Shown here in pieces: positions 23,931-32,653 of a stretch of 64,000 bases of DNA. The number at the start of each line of letters is the position of its first letter. The stretch's first letter is position 1. Below the pieces are notes generated by a model that was not told the origin of the DNA, did not search any database, and saw nothing but the letters and a program-made list of their open reading frames with translations. The DNA is from Bog-950 sp046329535 (GTDB lineage Bacteria; Bacteroidota; Bacteroidia; Chitinophagales; LD1), in assembly GCA_046329535.1 (NCBI GenBank), contig JAXLUN010000004.1:434001-498000 (forward strand), written 5' to 3'. The translations under genes and the position numbers were made by a program.

Positions 23931-26633
23931 ATGCGGTGGGTGTTTTTAACAACAGCACTTTTATTAGTGTCTATTTTTCTGAATGCGCATCCAGCCAGTT
24001 ATTCCCGAGTTGCATTTATTCAAGCTGTTTACGAATCAGATAGTCTGAAGTCATTAAAAGTGAGAAGTGGAGGTGTAAGAACAGAACCATTGTCCGCAGA
24101 TGCCATTTCGCAGGGAGACTCAACTGGTGTATTGATAGGTGATACAATTAGTTTAAATGATACGGTGGATGTGGCTGGACAATCAGAGATTCAGGATGTA
24201 ATTACATACAAGGCAGATGATTCGATTGTTTATGATATGAATTCGAAAAAGATGATGCTATACAATGGCTCAGATGTAAAGTATCAGAAGATAAAGCTTA
24301 AGTCGAACCTGGTTGACTTTGACTGGAATACTTATACGTTAAGTGCTGAAGGTACAGCCGACAGCACAGGTACTTTGCAGGGGAATCCTGTTTTTGAAGA
24401 TGACGGTAAAGCATATCAGTCAAAAAAAATGAAGTATAACTTCAAAACGAAAAAAGGAATTGTATTTGAGGTAATCACTAAAGAAGGTGATGCATATATA
24501 CATAGCGAAGTGGTAAAGAAGAATGAATATGATGAATGGTTTGGCCAGGCTTCAAAGTATTCTACCTGTGATTTGGAACATCCCCATTTCTATTTTAAAT
24601 CCAAGAAGGTAAAGATTGTTCCCAATAAAGTAATGGTTACAGGACCTGCTAACTTATGGGTAGGTGATGTTCCTACACCACTTTACCTGCCTTTCGGAAT
24701 CTTTCCAGTAAAACAAGGGAAACGTTCAGGTATAATATTGCCGCAATACGGTCAGGATGCTTTACTTGGTTTTTTCTTGAAAAATGGAGGATATTATTGG
24801 GCTGTGAACGATTATCTCGGATTAAAGTTTACCGGTCAGGTTTCAACCAATGGAACAGCAGGAGCAGGTCTAACGGCACAATACGCGTTGCGATATAAAT
24901 TTTCGGGCTCTTTTAGTTTTGGTTACATAAGAACTCAACCTTACGACCCAGATTTACCTAAAGCTAAAGCTACCAACTCATACAGTTTAGCCTGGACACA
25001 CACACAGGATTCCCGCTCAATACCTAATTCGTCTTTTGGCGCCAGTGTTCAAATGCAATCTGCCGATTATTACTCGGCTAATCTGGTGACAGATACTCGC
25101 TTATTGAATACTTCGTTCAATTCTTCGGTTAATTATTCGCATTCTTTTGTCGGCACTCCTTTTTCGTTATCGGTAAATTTGCGGCATGAACAAAACCTCT
25201 TGAATAGAACCATTGGTTTTAGTTTGCCAACCATTCGTCTTTCTATGTCAAGGGTAGCTCCTTTCAAGAGTAAAATCCAAACAGATAAGCCTAAGTGGTT
25301 TGAAAGTATTGGATTCAGTTACTCTTTTGAGTTTCAAAATCGGTTGAATACATATGATTCTCTTCTTTTCAAAGCTGAAACTGCCGATAAGTTCAGAATG
25401 GGAATTAATCAAAATTTCAGCGTAGATGCCCCTTTAAGGGTGTTGAAGTATCTGAATATTACCCCTTCTTTTCAGTATCAGGAGCGGACGTATTTTAAAG
25501 CTATTAGTAAACATTGGGACGGAGATACAATTTATAAGGTGCAAAATGATGGAAGCATTGATACGATTAACGGACAAGTTGTAACCGATACCTCTTGGAA
25601 GTTTAACTCAACACGAAACTTTAGTGCTCAGATATCTTTTAGTACTAAGGTGGTTGGTATCTTTAAGTTTAACAGTAAATACCTCAAAGCTATCAGGCAT
25701 GTATTTACTCCAAGCGTAAACTTTGCCTACAATCCTGATTTTGGAAACCTCCGTTGGAAGTATTACAAGAATGTACAGAGTGATGCGAATGGAGGAACCT
25801 CCAAATATTCAGTATTTGAACCGGATGCTGTATATGGTATACCCGGCAGCGGACAGGTAGCCCAGTTAAACTGGAGCTTGAACAATAACTTCGAGATGAA
25901 GACCTATTCCAAGAAAGATACAGTGAATCATGAGCAAAAAGTAGGATTGTTGGATCAGGTAAACTTAAGCGGAGGCTATAATTTTATAGCTGACTCGCTG
26001 CGGTTGCAACCATTTAACCTGTCTGTAGTGGCTGCCCGTATTTTTAATCTGATTAATTTGAACTTCAGTGCCCAGTTTGATCCCTATGCGGTGGATTCAA
26101 ACAACCGGAAAATAAATACTTACGAATGGGTTAAAAACAAACGTTTGTTACGTTTTGCTACCGCCAATATCAGTGCCAGCCTTTCTCTGCATTCTAAACC
26201 TAAAAACAGACCGGAAGAAGGCGATGAAGTACCTAAGTACATGGGTGATTATGTATCATACAACCCCGATCAGATTTATCATTTTGACATACCATGGAAC
26301 TTATCCTTAGGTTATAACTTCAACATTTCTAAAGGTACCTATAATAATCCTGACACAATAATAACAGTACAGTCGCTAAGAGGTTCTATAGATTTCAATA
26401 TTACACCTCATTGGAAAGTTGCGGTGAGCAGTGGTTTTGATATATCTCGTAAGCAGGTCACGCTTACCAACGTTTCTGTTGTAAGAGATTTACATTGCTG
26501 GGAACTGAGTTTTACCTGGACCCCCGCTTTACCTACATTCAATCGTCAGCAATTCACTATTATTCTGCAGCCCAAATCGGCAACTCTGAAAGACTTGAAA
26601 ATACAGAAGAAGAATTCTTTGCGTGATTTGTAG
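23931..26633 (+). CDS. LptD-like outer-membrane LPS assembly protein
   Basis: 900 residues from ATG 23931. A signal peptide is followed by an N-terminal OstA-type jellyroll (KADDSIVYDMNSKKMMLYNG, VKYQKIKLKSN) and a conserved segment of LptD family proteins (YSTCDLEHPHFYFKSKKVKI, then PTPLYLPFGIFPVKQGKRSGII). The rest is a long beta-barrel with alternating aromatic strands, ending in SFTWTPALPTFNRQQF and a Lys-rich tail. This is the usual Bacteroidota LptD-like architecture. It is divergent from the amidase gene and across from the OstA-like gene, consistent with one LPS-export locus. Confidence 0.85.
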   Translation: MRWVFLTTALLLVSIFLNAHPASYSRVAFIQAVYESDSLKSLKVRSGGVRTEPLSADAISQGDSTGVLIGDTISLNDTVDVAGQSEIQDVITYKADDSIVYDMNSKKMMLYNGSDVKYQKIKLKSNLVDFDWNTYTLSAEGTADSTGTLQGNPVFEDDGKAYQSKKMKYNFKTKKGIVFEVITKEGDAYIHSEVVKKNEYDEWFGQASKYSTCDLEHPHFYFKSKKVKIVPNKVMVTGPANLWVGDVPTPLYLPFGIFPVKQGKRSGIILPQYGQDALLGFFLKNGGYYWAVNDYLGLKFTGQVSTNGTAGAGLTAQYALRYKFSGSFSFGYIRTQPYDPDLPKAKATNSYSLAWTHTQDSRSIPNSSFGASVQMQSADYYSANLVTDTRLLNTSFNSSVNYSHSFVGTPFSLSVNLRHEQNLLNRTIGFSLPTIRLSMSRVAPFKSKIQTDKPKWFESIGFSYSFEFQNRLNTYDSLLFKAETADKFRMGINQNFSVDAPLRVLKYLNITPSFQYQERTYFKAISKHWDGDTIYKVQNDGSIDTINGQVVTDTSWKFNSTRNFSAQISFSTKVVGIFKFNSKYLKAIRHVFTPSVNFAYNPDFGNLRWKYYKNVQSDANGGTSKYSVFEPDAVYGIPGSGQVAQLNWSLNNNFEMKTYSKKDTVNHEQKVGLLDQVNLSGGYNFIADSLRLQPFNLSVVAARIFNLINLNFSAQFDPYAVDSNNRKINTYEWVKNKRLLRFATANISASLSLHSKPKNRPEEGDEVPKYMGDYVSYNPDQIYHFDIPWNLSLGYNFNISKGTYNNPDTIITVQSLRGSIDFNITPHWKVAVSSGFDISRKQVTLTNVSVVRDLHCWELSFTWTPALPTFNRQQFTIILQPKSATLKDLKIQKKNSLRDL

Positions 26634-26689
26634 TCCGTTTTTCTCCGGTTTATAAGCTTCATTATGTTTCTTTTAATGTTTTTTTAAGA

Positions 26690-26716
26690 TTGGAGATTTA
26701 AGGATTATTAGTTTTG
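26690..26716 (+). promoter_or_regulatory. Promoter of the 107-residue protein gene
   Basis: TTG (26690-26692), a 16-base spacer and the exact -7 box TAGTTTTG (26709-26716), ten bases before the first ATG at 26727. The spacer is slightly short. Confidence 0.5.
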
Positions 26717-26726
26717 CTCTAGTAAG

Positions 26727-27050
26727 ATGATGTTACAGTTTATCAAACCTCTTTTGGGTCTAATTGTGTTTATGCACTGTCTGGGTGTTACACAATTGTG
26801 TTCCGCCTTTGTCAAGAACAATTCAGTTTTTATCAGCATGATAGATATGAGCGAAGAAGAAACAAAGACAGAAAAAGAATGTAAGGATGAATGTGATTCG
26901 GATAAAAATATTCACCCTACACTTCACCTTGCTACAGCAGAACTTGCTTACACTTTAAGTCATACATACTACGGCATTCCCCAAAATAGAATTGGGTATC
27001 AGTTTGTTATCGAAAGCCCAACACCTCCTCCTGATTACAAGGGCCGATAA
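26727..27050 (+). CDS. Small secreted acidic protein upstream of a SulP transporter
   Basis: 107 residues, or 106 from the second ATG. The N-terminal signal sequence (LLGLIVFMHCLGVTQL) has an internal Cys pair. An acidic, Cys-containing central segment follows (EEETKTEKECKDECDSDK) and the C-terminus ends PTPPPDYKGR. No family recognised with confidence. The layout, a short secreted protein with Cys and charged residues and a proline-rich end, resembles small Bacteroidota envelope proteins often found near transporters. It lies 109 bases before the SulP gene; the gap contains two TAGTTTTA -7-like boxes (27076-27083, 27093-27100), so joint transcription is uncertain. Confidence 0.6.
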   Translation: MMLQFIKPLLGLIVFMHCLGVTQLCSAFVKNNSVFISMIDMSEEETKTEKECKDECDSDKNIHPTLHLATAELAYTLSHTYYGIPQNRIGYQFVIESPTPPPDYKGR

Positions 27051-27159
27051 TTTTATATTCTAATCCTTACTTTAATAGTTTTAGGGGTAACGTAGTTTTA
27101 GTCAGTAATACGTAGGGTGTTAGTGGACGCATTTCATTTTATAATTCCAATTCTCAAGC

Positions 27160-28731
27160 ATGAAATTTGATTTTAAATATTTTAAGACGGATGTATTATC
27201 CGGAATGGTAGTTTTTTTAGTGGCCTTACCACTTTGTTTGGGTATTGCGTTGGCCAGTGGCGCCCCGTTGTTTGCAGGAGTAATCTCAGGGGTTATAGGG
27301 GGGATAGTAGTAGGTCTGTTAAGTAACTCTCAGCTAAGTGTTTCCGGCCCTGCAGCTGGACTAACGGCTATTGTGTTAACCGCCATCACAGGACTCGGCT
27401 CATATGAAACATTTTTGGTGGCCGTCATGATAGCCGGAGCAATTCAGGTGGTCTTAGGATTTGCCAAAGCTGGAACTATATCTAACTATCTGCCATCGAA
27501 TGTTATTGAAGGCATGTTGACAGCCATAGGTATTATTATTATCATGAAGCAATTGCCCCACGCTATTGGTTACGATGCGGATAATGAAGGAGATTTTTTC
27601 TTCATTGAAAAATCTACGGGTCATAACACATTCTCTGCTATTATCGATGCTGTCAATTATTCTCATCCAGGGGCAATAATTATCACATTGATTTCACTGG
27701 TAATTTTGATTGCCTGGACACGAATTGAATTTTTTAAAAAAATAAAAGTAATACCCGGTGCGCTTGTAGCAGTTATTACTGGCGTAATTATTAATGAGAT
27801 ATTCAAGGCTGCCGGTTCCAATCTGGCAATCAGTCAAGGGCATTTGGTAAATCTACCGGTTCCTGCTTCGTTCAATGATTTTGTGGCCCAGTTTGCTACA
27901 CCTGATTTCACCAGTATTACAAATCCTAAGGTATGGGTAGTTGGGCTTACAATAGCTGCGGTAGCAAGCATAGAAACCTTACTATGTATTGAAGCTGCTG
28001 ACAAAATGGATTTACTTAAAAGGTTTACCAACACCAACGTTGAGTTAAAAGCGCAGGGTGTAGGTAATTTATTAAGCGGTTTAATGGGAGGAATACCTAT
28101 GACCTCTGTAATTGTCAGGACATCGGCCAATGTGAATTCTGGCGGTAAAAGCAAAATAGCAACGATTTCTCATGGGGTGTTTCTTTTGGTTGCGGTGCTG
28201 GCAATCCCATCAATCCTGAACAGAATTCCTTTAGCCTGTTTAGCGGCTATTCTTATTATGATCGGGTATAAGTTAGCCAGCCCTTCGGTTTTTAAACACA
28301 TGTGGCAAAATGGCAAGTTTCAGTTTGTCCCTTTTATAGCAACAGTGGTAGCCGTGGTTTTTACAGACTTGTTGAAGGGGGTAGCAGCTGGTTTGGCGGT
28401 GAGCGTATTCTTCATCCTTAAAGGTAATATGAAGGTGGCATATTTCTTTAGAAAAGAACAATACCATGAGGGTGAAACTATTCATATCGATTTGGCTCAG
28501 GAGGTATCTTTTTTAAACAAAGCAGCCATCAAACAAACTCTCATTCACCTACCGGGAAATAGCCACGTAGAAATTAATGCATCTAATACAGTTTACATTG
28601 ATCACGATGTGCTTCAGCTGATACAGGACTTTTTAAAAATAGGATCAAAAGACAAAAATATTCAGGTAACACTGGTAGGCTTTAGAAAAGAATACCGAAT
28701 AGATAACTCTAACCATGTTAAGTCAAACTAA
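27160..28731 (+). CDS. SulP-family anion transporter (likely bicarbonate)
   Basis: 523 residues. The SulP core has about 11-12 membrane helices: FLVALPLCLGIALASGAPLFAG in the first helix pair, SVSGPAAGLTAI, EGMLTAIGIIIIMKQLPH, and the conserved ASIETLLCIEAADKM and GGIPMTSVIVRTSANV regions. A reduced STAS-like domain occupies the C-terminal ~95 residues (EVSFLNKAAIKQTL). SulP proteins carry sulfate, bicarbonate or other anions. The beta carbonic anhydrase encoded 18 bases downstream argues for bicarbonate, as in BicA-type systems. Confidence 0.9.
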   Translation: MKFDFKYFKTDVLSGMVVFLVALPLCLGIALASGAPLFAGVISGVIGGIVVGLLSNSQLSVSGPAAGLTAIVLTAITGLGSYETFLVAVMIAGAIQVVLGFAKAGTISNYLPSNVIEGMLTAIGIIIIMKQLPHAIGYDADNEGDFFFIEKSTGHNTFSAIIDAVNYSHPGAIIITLISLVILIAWTRIEFFKKIKVIPGALVAVITGVIINEIFKAAGSNLAISQGHLVNLPVPASFNDFVAQFATPDFTSITNPKVWVVGLTIAAVASIETLLCIEAADKMDLLKRFTNTNVELKAQGVGNLLSGLMGGIPMTSVIVRTSANVNSGGKSKIATISHGVFLLVAVLAIPSILNRIPLACLAAILIMIGYKLASPSVFKHMWQNGKFQFVPFIATVVAVVFTDLLKGVAAGLAVSVFFILKGNMKVAYFFRKEQYHEGETIHIDLAQEVSFLNKAAIKQTLIHLPGNSHVEINASNTVYIDHDVLQLIQDFLKIGSKDKNIQVTLVGFRKEYRIDNSNHVKSN

Positions 28732-28749
28732 AAAGAAAATAAAGAAGAT

Positions 28750-29427
28750 ATGAAAGCACATACACAGGACACACAAAAAACAATTACGCCTTTAAGGGCG
28801 TTAGAAATTTTGAGAGAAGGTAACCAGCGTTTCGTCAACAACTTGAAGGTGAGCAGAAATTTACTTCAGCAGGTTAATGATACTCGTGAAGGGCAATGGC
28901 CATTTGCAGTGATTCTGAGCTGTATCGATAGTCGTACATCGGCAGAGTTGATATTTGACCAGGGGCTAGGTGATATTTTCTCCATCCGTATAGCAGGTAA
29001 CATAGTCAATACCGACATTATTGGCAGCATTGAATTTGCCTGCAAGGTAGCAGGTAGCAAACTCATTGTAGTATTAGGACATACCAAATGTGGTGCTATA
29101 AAAGGGGCTTGCGATCATGTAGAAATGGGAAATCTTACAGAGCTTCTTTCAAAAATCCAGCCTGCTGTATATCAGGAAAAGCAAACTGAGCTGATGGAAA
29201 ATAGAACCTCAGAAAATGCGGTATTTGTTGAGAATGTAAGCTCCCTGAATGTTAAGCGTTCAGTAAAGACGGTGATTGACCGCAGTTACATATTGGAACA
29301 GATGATAGAGAGAGGAGAGATTGCAATAATAGGAGCCAAGCACCATCTCGATACAGGAGAAGTTGAATTTTATGAAGATACCCTGATATCGAATACATCG
29401 GCCGTTAGAAACCAAATGAGTTATTAA
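28750..29427 (+). CDS. Beta-class carbonic anhydrase
   Basis: 225 residues. Zinc ligands and the catalytic dyad are complete: Cys58, Asp60 and Arg62 in CIDSR, His111 and Cys114 in GHTKCGA. The beta-CA fold is also seen in RIAGNIVNTDIIGSIEFA and GAKHHLDTGEVEF. The enzyme interconverts CO2 and bicarbonate, supplying or consuming the substrate of the adjacent SulP transporter. It begins 18 bases after the transporter stop, so the two form an operon. A hairpin TCTTTGA/TCAAAGA follows the stop but has no T-run. Confidence 0.94.
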   Translation: MKAHTQDTQKTITPLRALEILREGNQRFVNNLKVSRNLLQQVNDTREGQWPFAVILSCIDSRTSAELIFDQGLGDIFSIRIAGNIVNTDIIGSIEFACKVAGSKLIVVLGHTKCGAIKGACDHVEMGNLTELLSKIQPAVYQEKQTELMENRTSENAVFVENVSSLNVKRSVKTVIDRSYILEQMIERGEIAIIGAKHHLDTGEVEFYEDTLISNTSAVRNQMSY

Positions 29428-29549
29428 TCTTTGATTCATATAACTCAAAGAAGATAGCAATTCAGAATCGGTTTTTGAGTGGGCGGAGGTATCAAACTTT
29501 GGGCATTTTTTATTGTTATATATTGTGTGAAAATGCAAGCTTATTAATC

Positions 29550-31283
29550 ATGGCAGGAACATTGAACTCCCCGATTAAACGTTTTTTAGGATTGATTTCA
29601 TTAGAGCGAAGAGAAATTGTTAATATCTACTTCTATGCTGCTATCAATGGTTTTATCTACTTATCTCTACCGTTGGGTATTCAATCCATTATCAATTTGC
29701 TTTTTGGTGGATTGATCTCTACTTCTGTTGTAGTTCTCGTGTTTATAGTTGTTCTGGGGGTAGCAATAAACGGCTGGCTTCAGATTATGCAAATGAGAGT
29801 AAATGAGAGAATTCAGCGAAGAATATTTACTCGATTCTCTATGGAGTTTGCACGTAAAATACCACGACTGGATTTGTTAGCTGTAGATGATTATTACCTT
29901 CCTGAGTTGGTAAATCGTTTTTTTGATACAGCCTCTCTTCAGAAAGGTCTATCCAAAGTATTACTTGACTTTCCGTCCGCCTCAATTCAGATTGTTTTCG
30001 GTCTGGTATTGCTATCGCTTTACAGTCCGATTTTTATCGTATTCGGGCTGTTGCTGGTCTCTTTGGTTATTCTGATACTCTATCTTACATACGAACGCGG
30101 AATGACAACTTCTTTAGAAGAATCTAATTACAAGTATGAAGTTGGCTATTGGTTAGAAGAGGTCGCTCGTACCGTAAAAACAATCAAGTTTATGGGAATG
30201 ACACATTTCCCTGCAAAAAAGGCCGATAAATTGGTTAGTGGGTATTTAGATGCTCGTTCGCAACATTTCAGTGTTTTGCAAATTCAATATTGGGCATTCG
30301 TCTTATTTAAAGTTGTTATAACAGCGGCATTGCTTATTGTGGGATGTTTTCTGGTTATAGAGCAACAGATTAATATCGGCCAGTTTATTGCTTCTGAAAT
30401 TGTCATTATAACACTTCTCAATTCGGTTGAAAAGATAATAGGAAGTTTAGATGTAATATATGATATGCTTACATCACTTGAAAAGGTGAGTAAGATTTTA
30501 GATAAACCAGAAGAGAAGATGGATGGTTTAAGTTTCACAGAGATGAGTGATGAGGCAGGTGTTAATATTAAAGCTGAAAATCTTTCCTATAAATTTCCAG
30601 GTGAAAGTAACTACGTGCTTCATCAACTTAATTTTGATATTAAGGCTGGTGAAAAGGTATGCATTTTTGGTACACAGGGTTCTGGTAAAACATCTTTGCT
30701 AAAACTTTTTACGGGAGCGTATCCCGAGTATAATGGTAATTTACTGTTCAATAATTACCCCCTTGGAAATTACAACCTTCATAATCTCCGTAATGAAATA
30801 GGCGTCTATCTAGCTACTGCGGATTTATTCTCTGGCACACTGACTGAAAATCTAACACTTGGCGATGAAAGAATTACTACTCAACTCATTCTAAAGATAT
30901 CAGAGCAAACGGGATTACTTCGATTTATACAATCACTTAAGCATGGACTTGATACTCCGATAGACTCATTAGGTAAAAATTTACCTCGTAATACGGTCAA
31001 CAAAATTCTTTTGACCAGAGCGCTGCTTACAGAACCTAAATTATTGTTGATTGAAGATTGTTGGAGTGGAATGGAACGGGAGGAACAGGAAAAGACAATT
31101 TCTTTTCTAACCAACAAGAACCATAAGTTTACGTTAATTGCTGTAACCAACGATGCAGAATTTGCATCGAGATGCGATAAACTGCTTTTGTTAGATGAAG
31201 GTAAAGTAGTTTCATTCGATACATTTCAGAATGTAAGCAATACGTCCGTTTATCAGCGTATGTTTAAACAACTCAGTTTGTAA
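29550..31283 (+). CDS. ABC exporter (membrane domain plus degenerate ATPase domain)
   Basis: 577 residues from ATG 29550; an upstream TTG would add 25 unlikely residues. About six membrane helices occupy residues 20-310, typical of type IV ABC exporters. The ATPase domain (about 340-577) keeps Walker A (GTQGSGKTS). The Q-loop reads YLATADLF (no Gln), the signature reads LPRNTVNK instead of LSGGQ, Walker B ends LLLIED rather than DE, and the H-loop reads AVTND (Asn for His). The D-loop is also altered. It may bind ATP but hydrolyse poorly or unconventionally. HlyD-like and TolC-like genes follow directly, so it is the inner-membrane part of a type I-like export system. No peptidase domain. Substrate unknown. 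Confidence 0.88.
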   Translation: MAGTLNSPIKRFLGLISLERREIVNIYFYAAINGFIYLSLPLGIQSIINLLFGGLISTSVVVLVFIVVLGVAINGWLQIMQMRVNERIQRRIFTRFSMEFARKIPRLDLLAVDDYYLPELVNRFFDTASLQKGLSKVLLDFPSASIQIVFGLVLLSLYSPIFIVFGLLLVSLVILILYLTYERGMTTSLEESNYKYEVGYWLEEVARTVKTIKFMGMTHFPAKKADKLVSGYLDARSQHFSVLQIQYWAFVLFKVVITAALLIVGCFLVIEQQINIGQFIASEIVIITLLNSVEKIIGSLDVIYDMLTSLEKVSKILDKPEEKMDGLSFTEMSDEAGVNIKAENLSYKFPGESNYVLHQLNFDIKAGEKVCIFGTQGSGKTSLLKLFTGAYPEYNGNLLFNNYPLGNYNLHNLRNEIGVYLATADLFSGTLTENLTLGDERITTQLILKISEQTGLLRFIQSLKHGLDTPIDSLGKNLPRNTVNKILLTRALLTEPKLLLIEDCWSGMEREEQEKTISFLTNKNHKFTLIAVTNDAEFASRCDKLLLLDEGKVVSFDTFQNVSNTSVYQRMFKQLSL

Positions 31284-31294
31284 ATCAGTAGTAT

Positions 31295-32653
31295 ATGTGG
31301 CTCGGCAAAAAAGAAGATATAGTTAGTAATAAGGAGTACGAATCTTATCGTAAATCGTTTCATGAGGATAGTGATGTAAAAGTTACACGTTGGTTGGGAA
31401 TCATTTTCATGGGATTGATTCTTTTCAGTTTTCTTCCATGGACACAGAATATACAAGCTCCCGGGGTGGTTACTACGCGTTCTCCTGAACAACGACCTCA
31501 GGAATTGAATTCTGTTATTGCCGGAAGAATTGAAAAATGGTGGGTGAAGGAAGGTGATTTAGTCAAGAAAGGCGACACCATACTTCAGATATCTGAGGTA
31601 AAAGAAAATTATCTGGATCCGGATCTGTTGAAACGCACCGAAGAACAGATTAAAGCTAAAGAAGGGACCGTTGATTTTTATAGGGATAAAGTATCGGCCA
31701 TCCAAAATCAGTTATCAGCTATGACACAGGCCCGGGAGTTAAAACTGGAGCAGTTAAGAAATAAGATTAAACAGTCTGCCCTTTATGTACAAAGTGACAG
31801 CATGGCTTTTGAGGCAGCCCAAACAGAGCTAAAAATTGCCCAGGATCAGTTCAAACGACAACAGGAATTGTATAGACAAGGGTTAAAGTCACTTACTGAA
31901 TTAGAGCAGCGTAAACAACAACTGCAAAATGCAGAAGCTAAACGTGCCATTGCTGAGAATAAGTTTATCAACTCTAAGAACGATTTGCTGAATGCCCGCA
32001 TTGAGCTCAATCAAATGGATAGGGAGTATTCAGAAAAAATATCAAAAGCGCAGGGAGAAAAATTTGCGACATTAAGTGATGTAGCCACCGGTGAAGGAGA
32101 TCTTTCAAAACTGAAAAATCAGTTTTCAAACTATGCTATACGCAATGCTTTTTATTACGTTTTAGCTCCCCAAAGCGGTCAAATTACCAAAACAGTGTCT
32201 GCAGGAATTGGAGAAGTTGTGAAGGAAGGAGAGATGATGGTTAAGATTGTTCCTCAAAAATTTGAGTATGCCGTTGAAATGTATGTTGATCCGCTAGATC
32301 TTCCGCTAATTTCAGTTGGTCAACCTGTACGCTTTCAGTTTGATGGTTGGCCGGCAATAATATTTAGTGGTTGGCCTAATGTGAGTTATGGTACTTATGG
32401 AGGCAAAGTGGTAGCTATTGATAATTCTATCTCAGATAATGGGAAATTCAGGATACTGGTGGCTGAATCTTCCCTTGAAAAAAAATGGCCAAGGGCTCTA
32501 AAAGTTGGTGGTGGTGCCAGGGGAATGGCATTATTAAAAGATGTTACTATTCTGTATGAATTATGGAGAGTAATGAATGGCTTCCCTCCCGATTTTTATA
32601 AATCTATTGATTCAGGAAAAACTGCGACCGAAAAATCTAAAAATGGAAAGTAG
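31295..32653 (+). CDS. HlyD-family membrane fusion protein
   Basis: 452 residues. An N-terminal cytoplasmic segment and one membrane helix (about 37-55) are followed by a lipoyl/biotinyl-like half motif (IAGRIEKWWVKEGDLVKKGDTIL). A long alpha-helical hairpin coiled coil spans about 110-270, then the second lipoyl half (YYVLAPQSGQITKTVSAGIGEVVKEGE) and a beta-barrel region. It bridges the ABC exporter and the outer-membrane channel across the periplasm. It begins 11 bases after the ABC gene and its last codons overlap the start of the TolC-like gene. Confidence 0.9.
   Translation: MWLGKKEDIVSNKEYESYRKSFHEDSDVKVTRWLGIIFMGLILFSFLPWTQNIQAPGVVTTRSPEQRPQELNSVIAGRIEKWWVKEGDLVKKGDTILQISEVKENYLDPDLLKRTEEQIKAKEGTVDFYRDKVSAIQNQLSAMTQARELKLEQLRNKIKQSALYVQSDSMAFEAAQTELKIAQDQFKRQQELYRQGLKSLTELEQRKQQLQNAEAKRAIAENKFINSKNDLLNARIELNQMDREYSEKISKAQGEKFATLSDVATGEGDLSKLKNQFSNYAIRNAFYYVLAPQSGQITKTVSAGIGEVVKEGEMMVKIVPQKFEYAVEMYVDPLDLPLISVGQPVRFQFDGWPAIIFSGWPNVSYGTYGGKVVAIDNSISDNGKFRILVAESSLEKKWPRALKVGGGARGMALLKDVTILYELWRVMNGFPPDFYKSIDSGKTATEKSKNGK

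Noticed and set aside
29430..29455. Hairpin TCTTTGA/TCAAAGA after the carbonic anhydrase stop
   Set aside because: AT-rich stem with no following T-run; not a convincing terminator.
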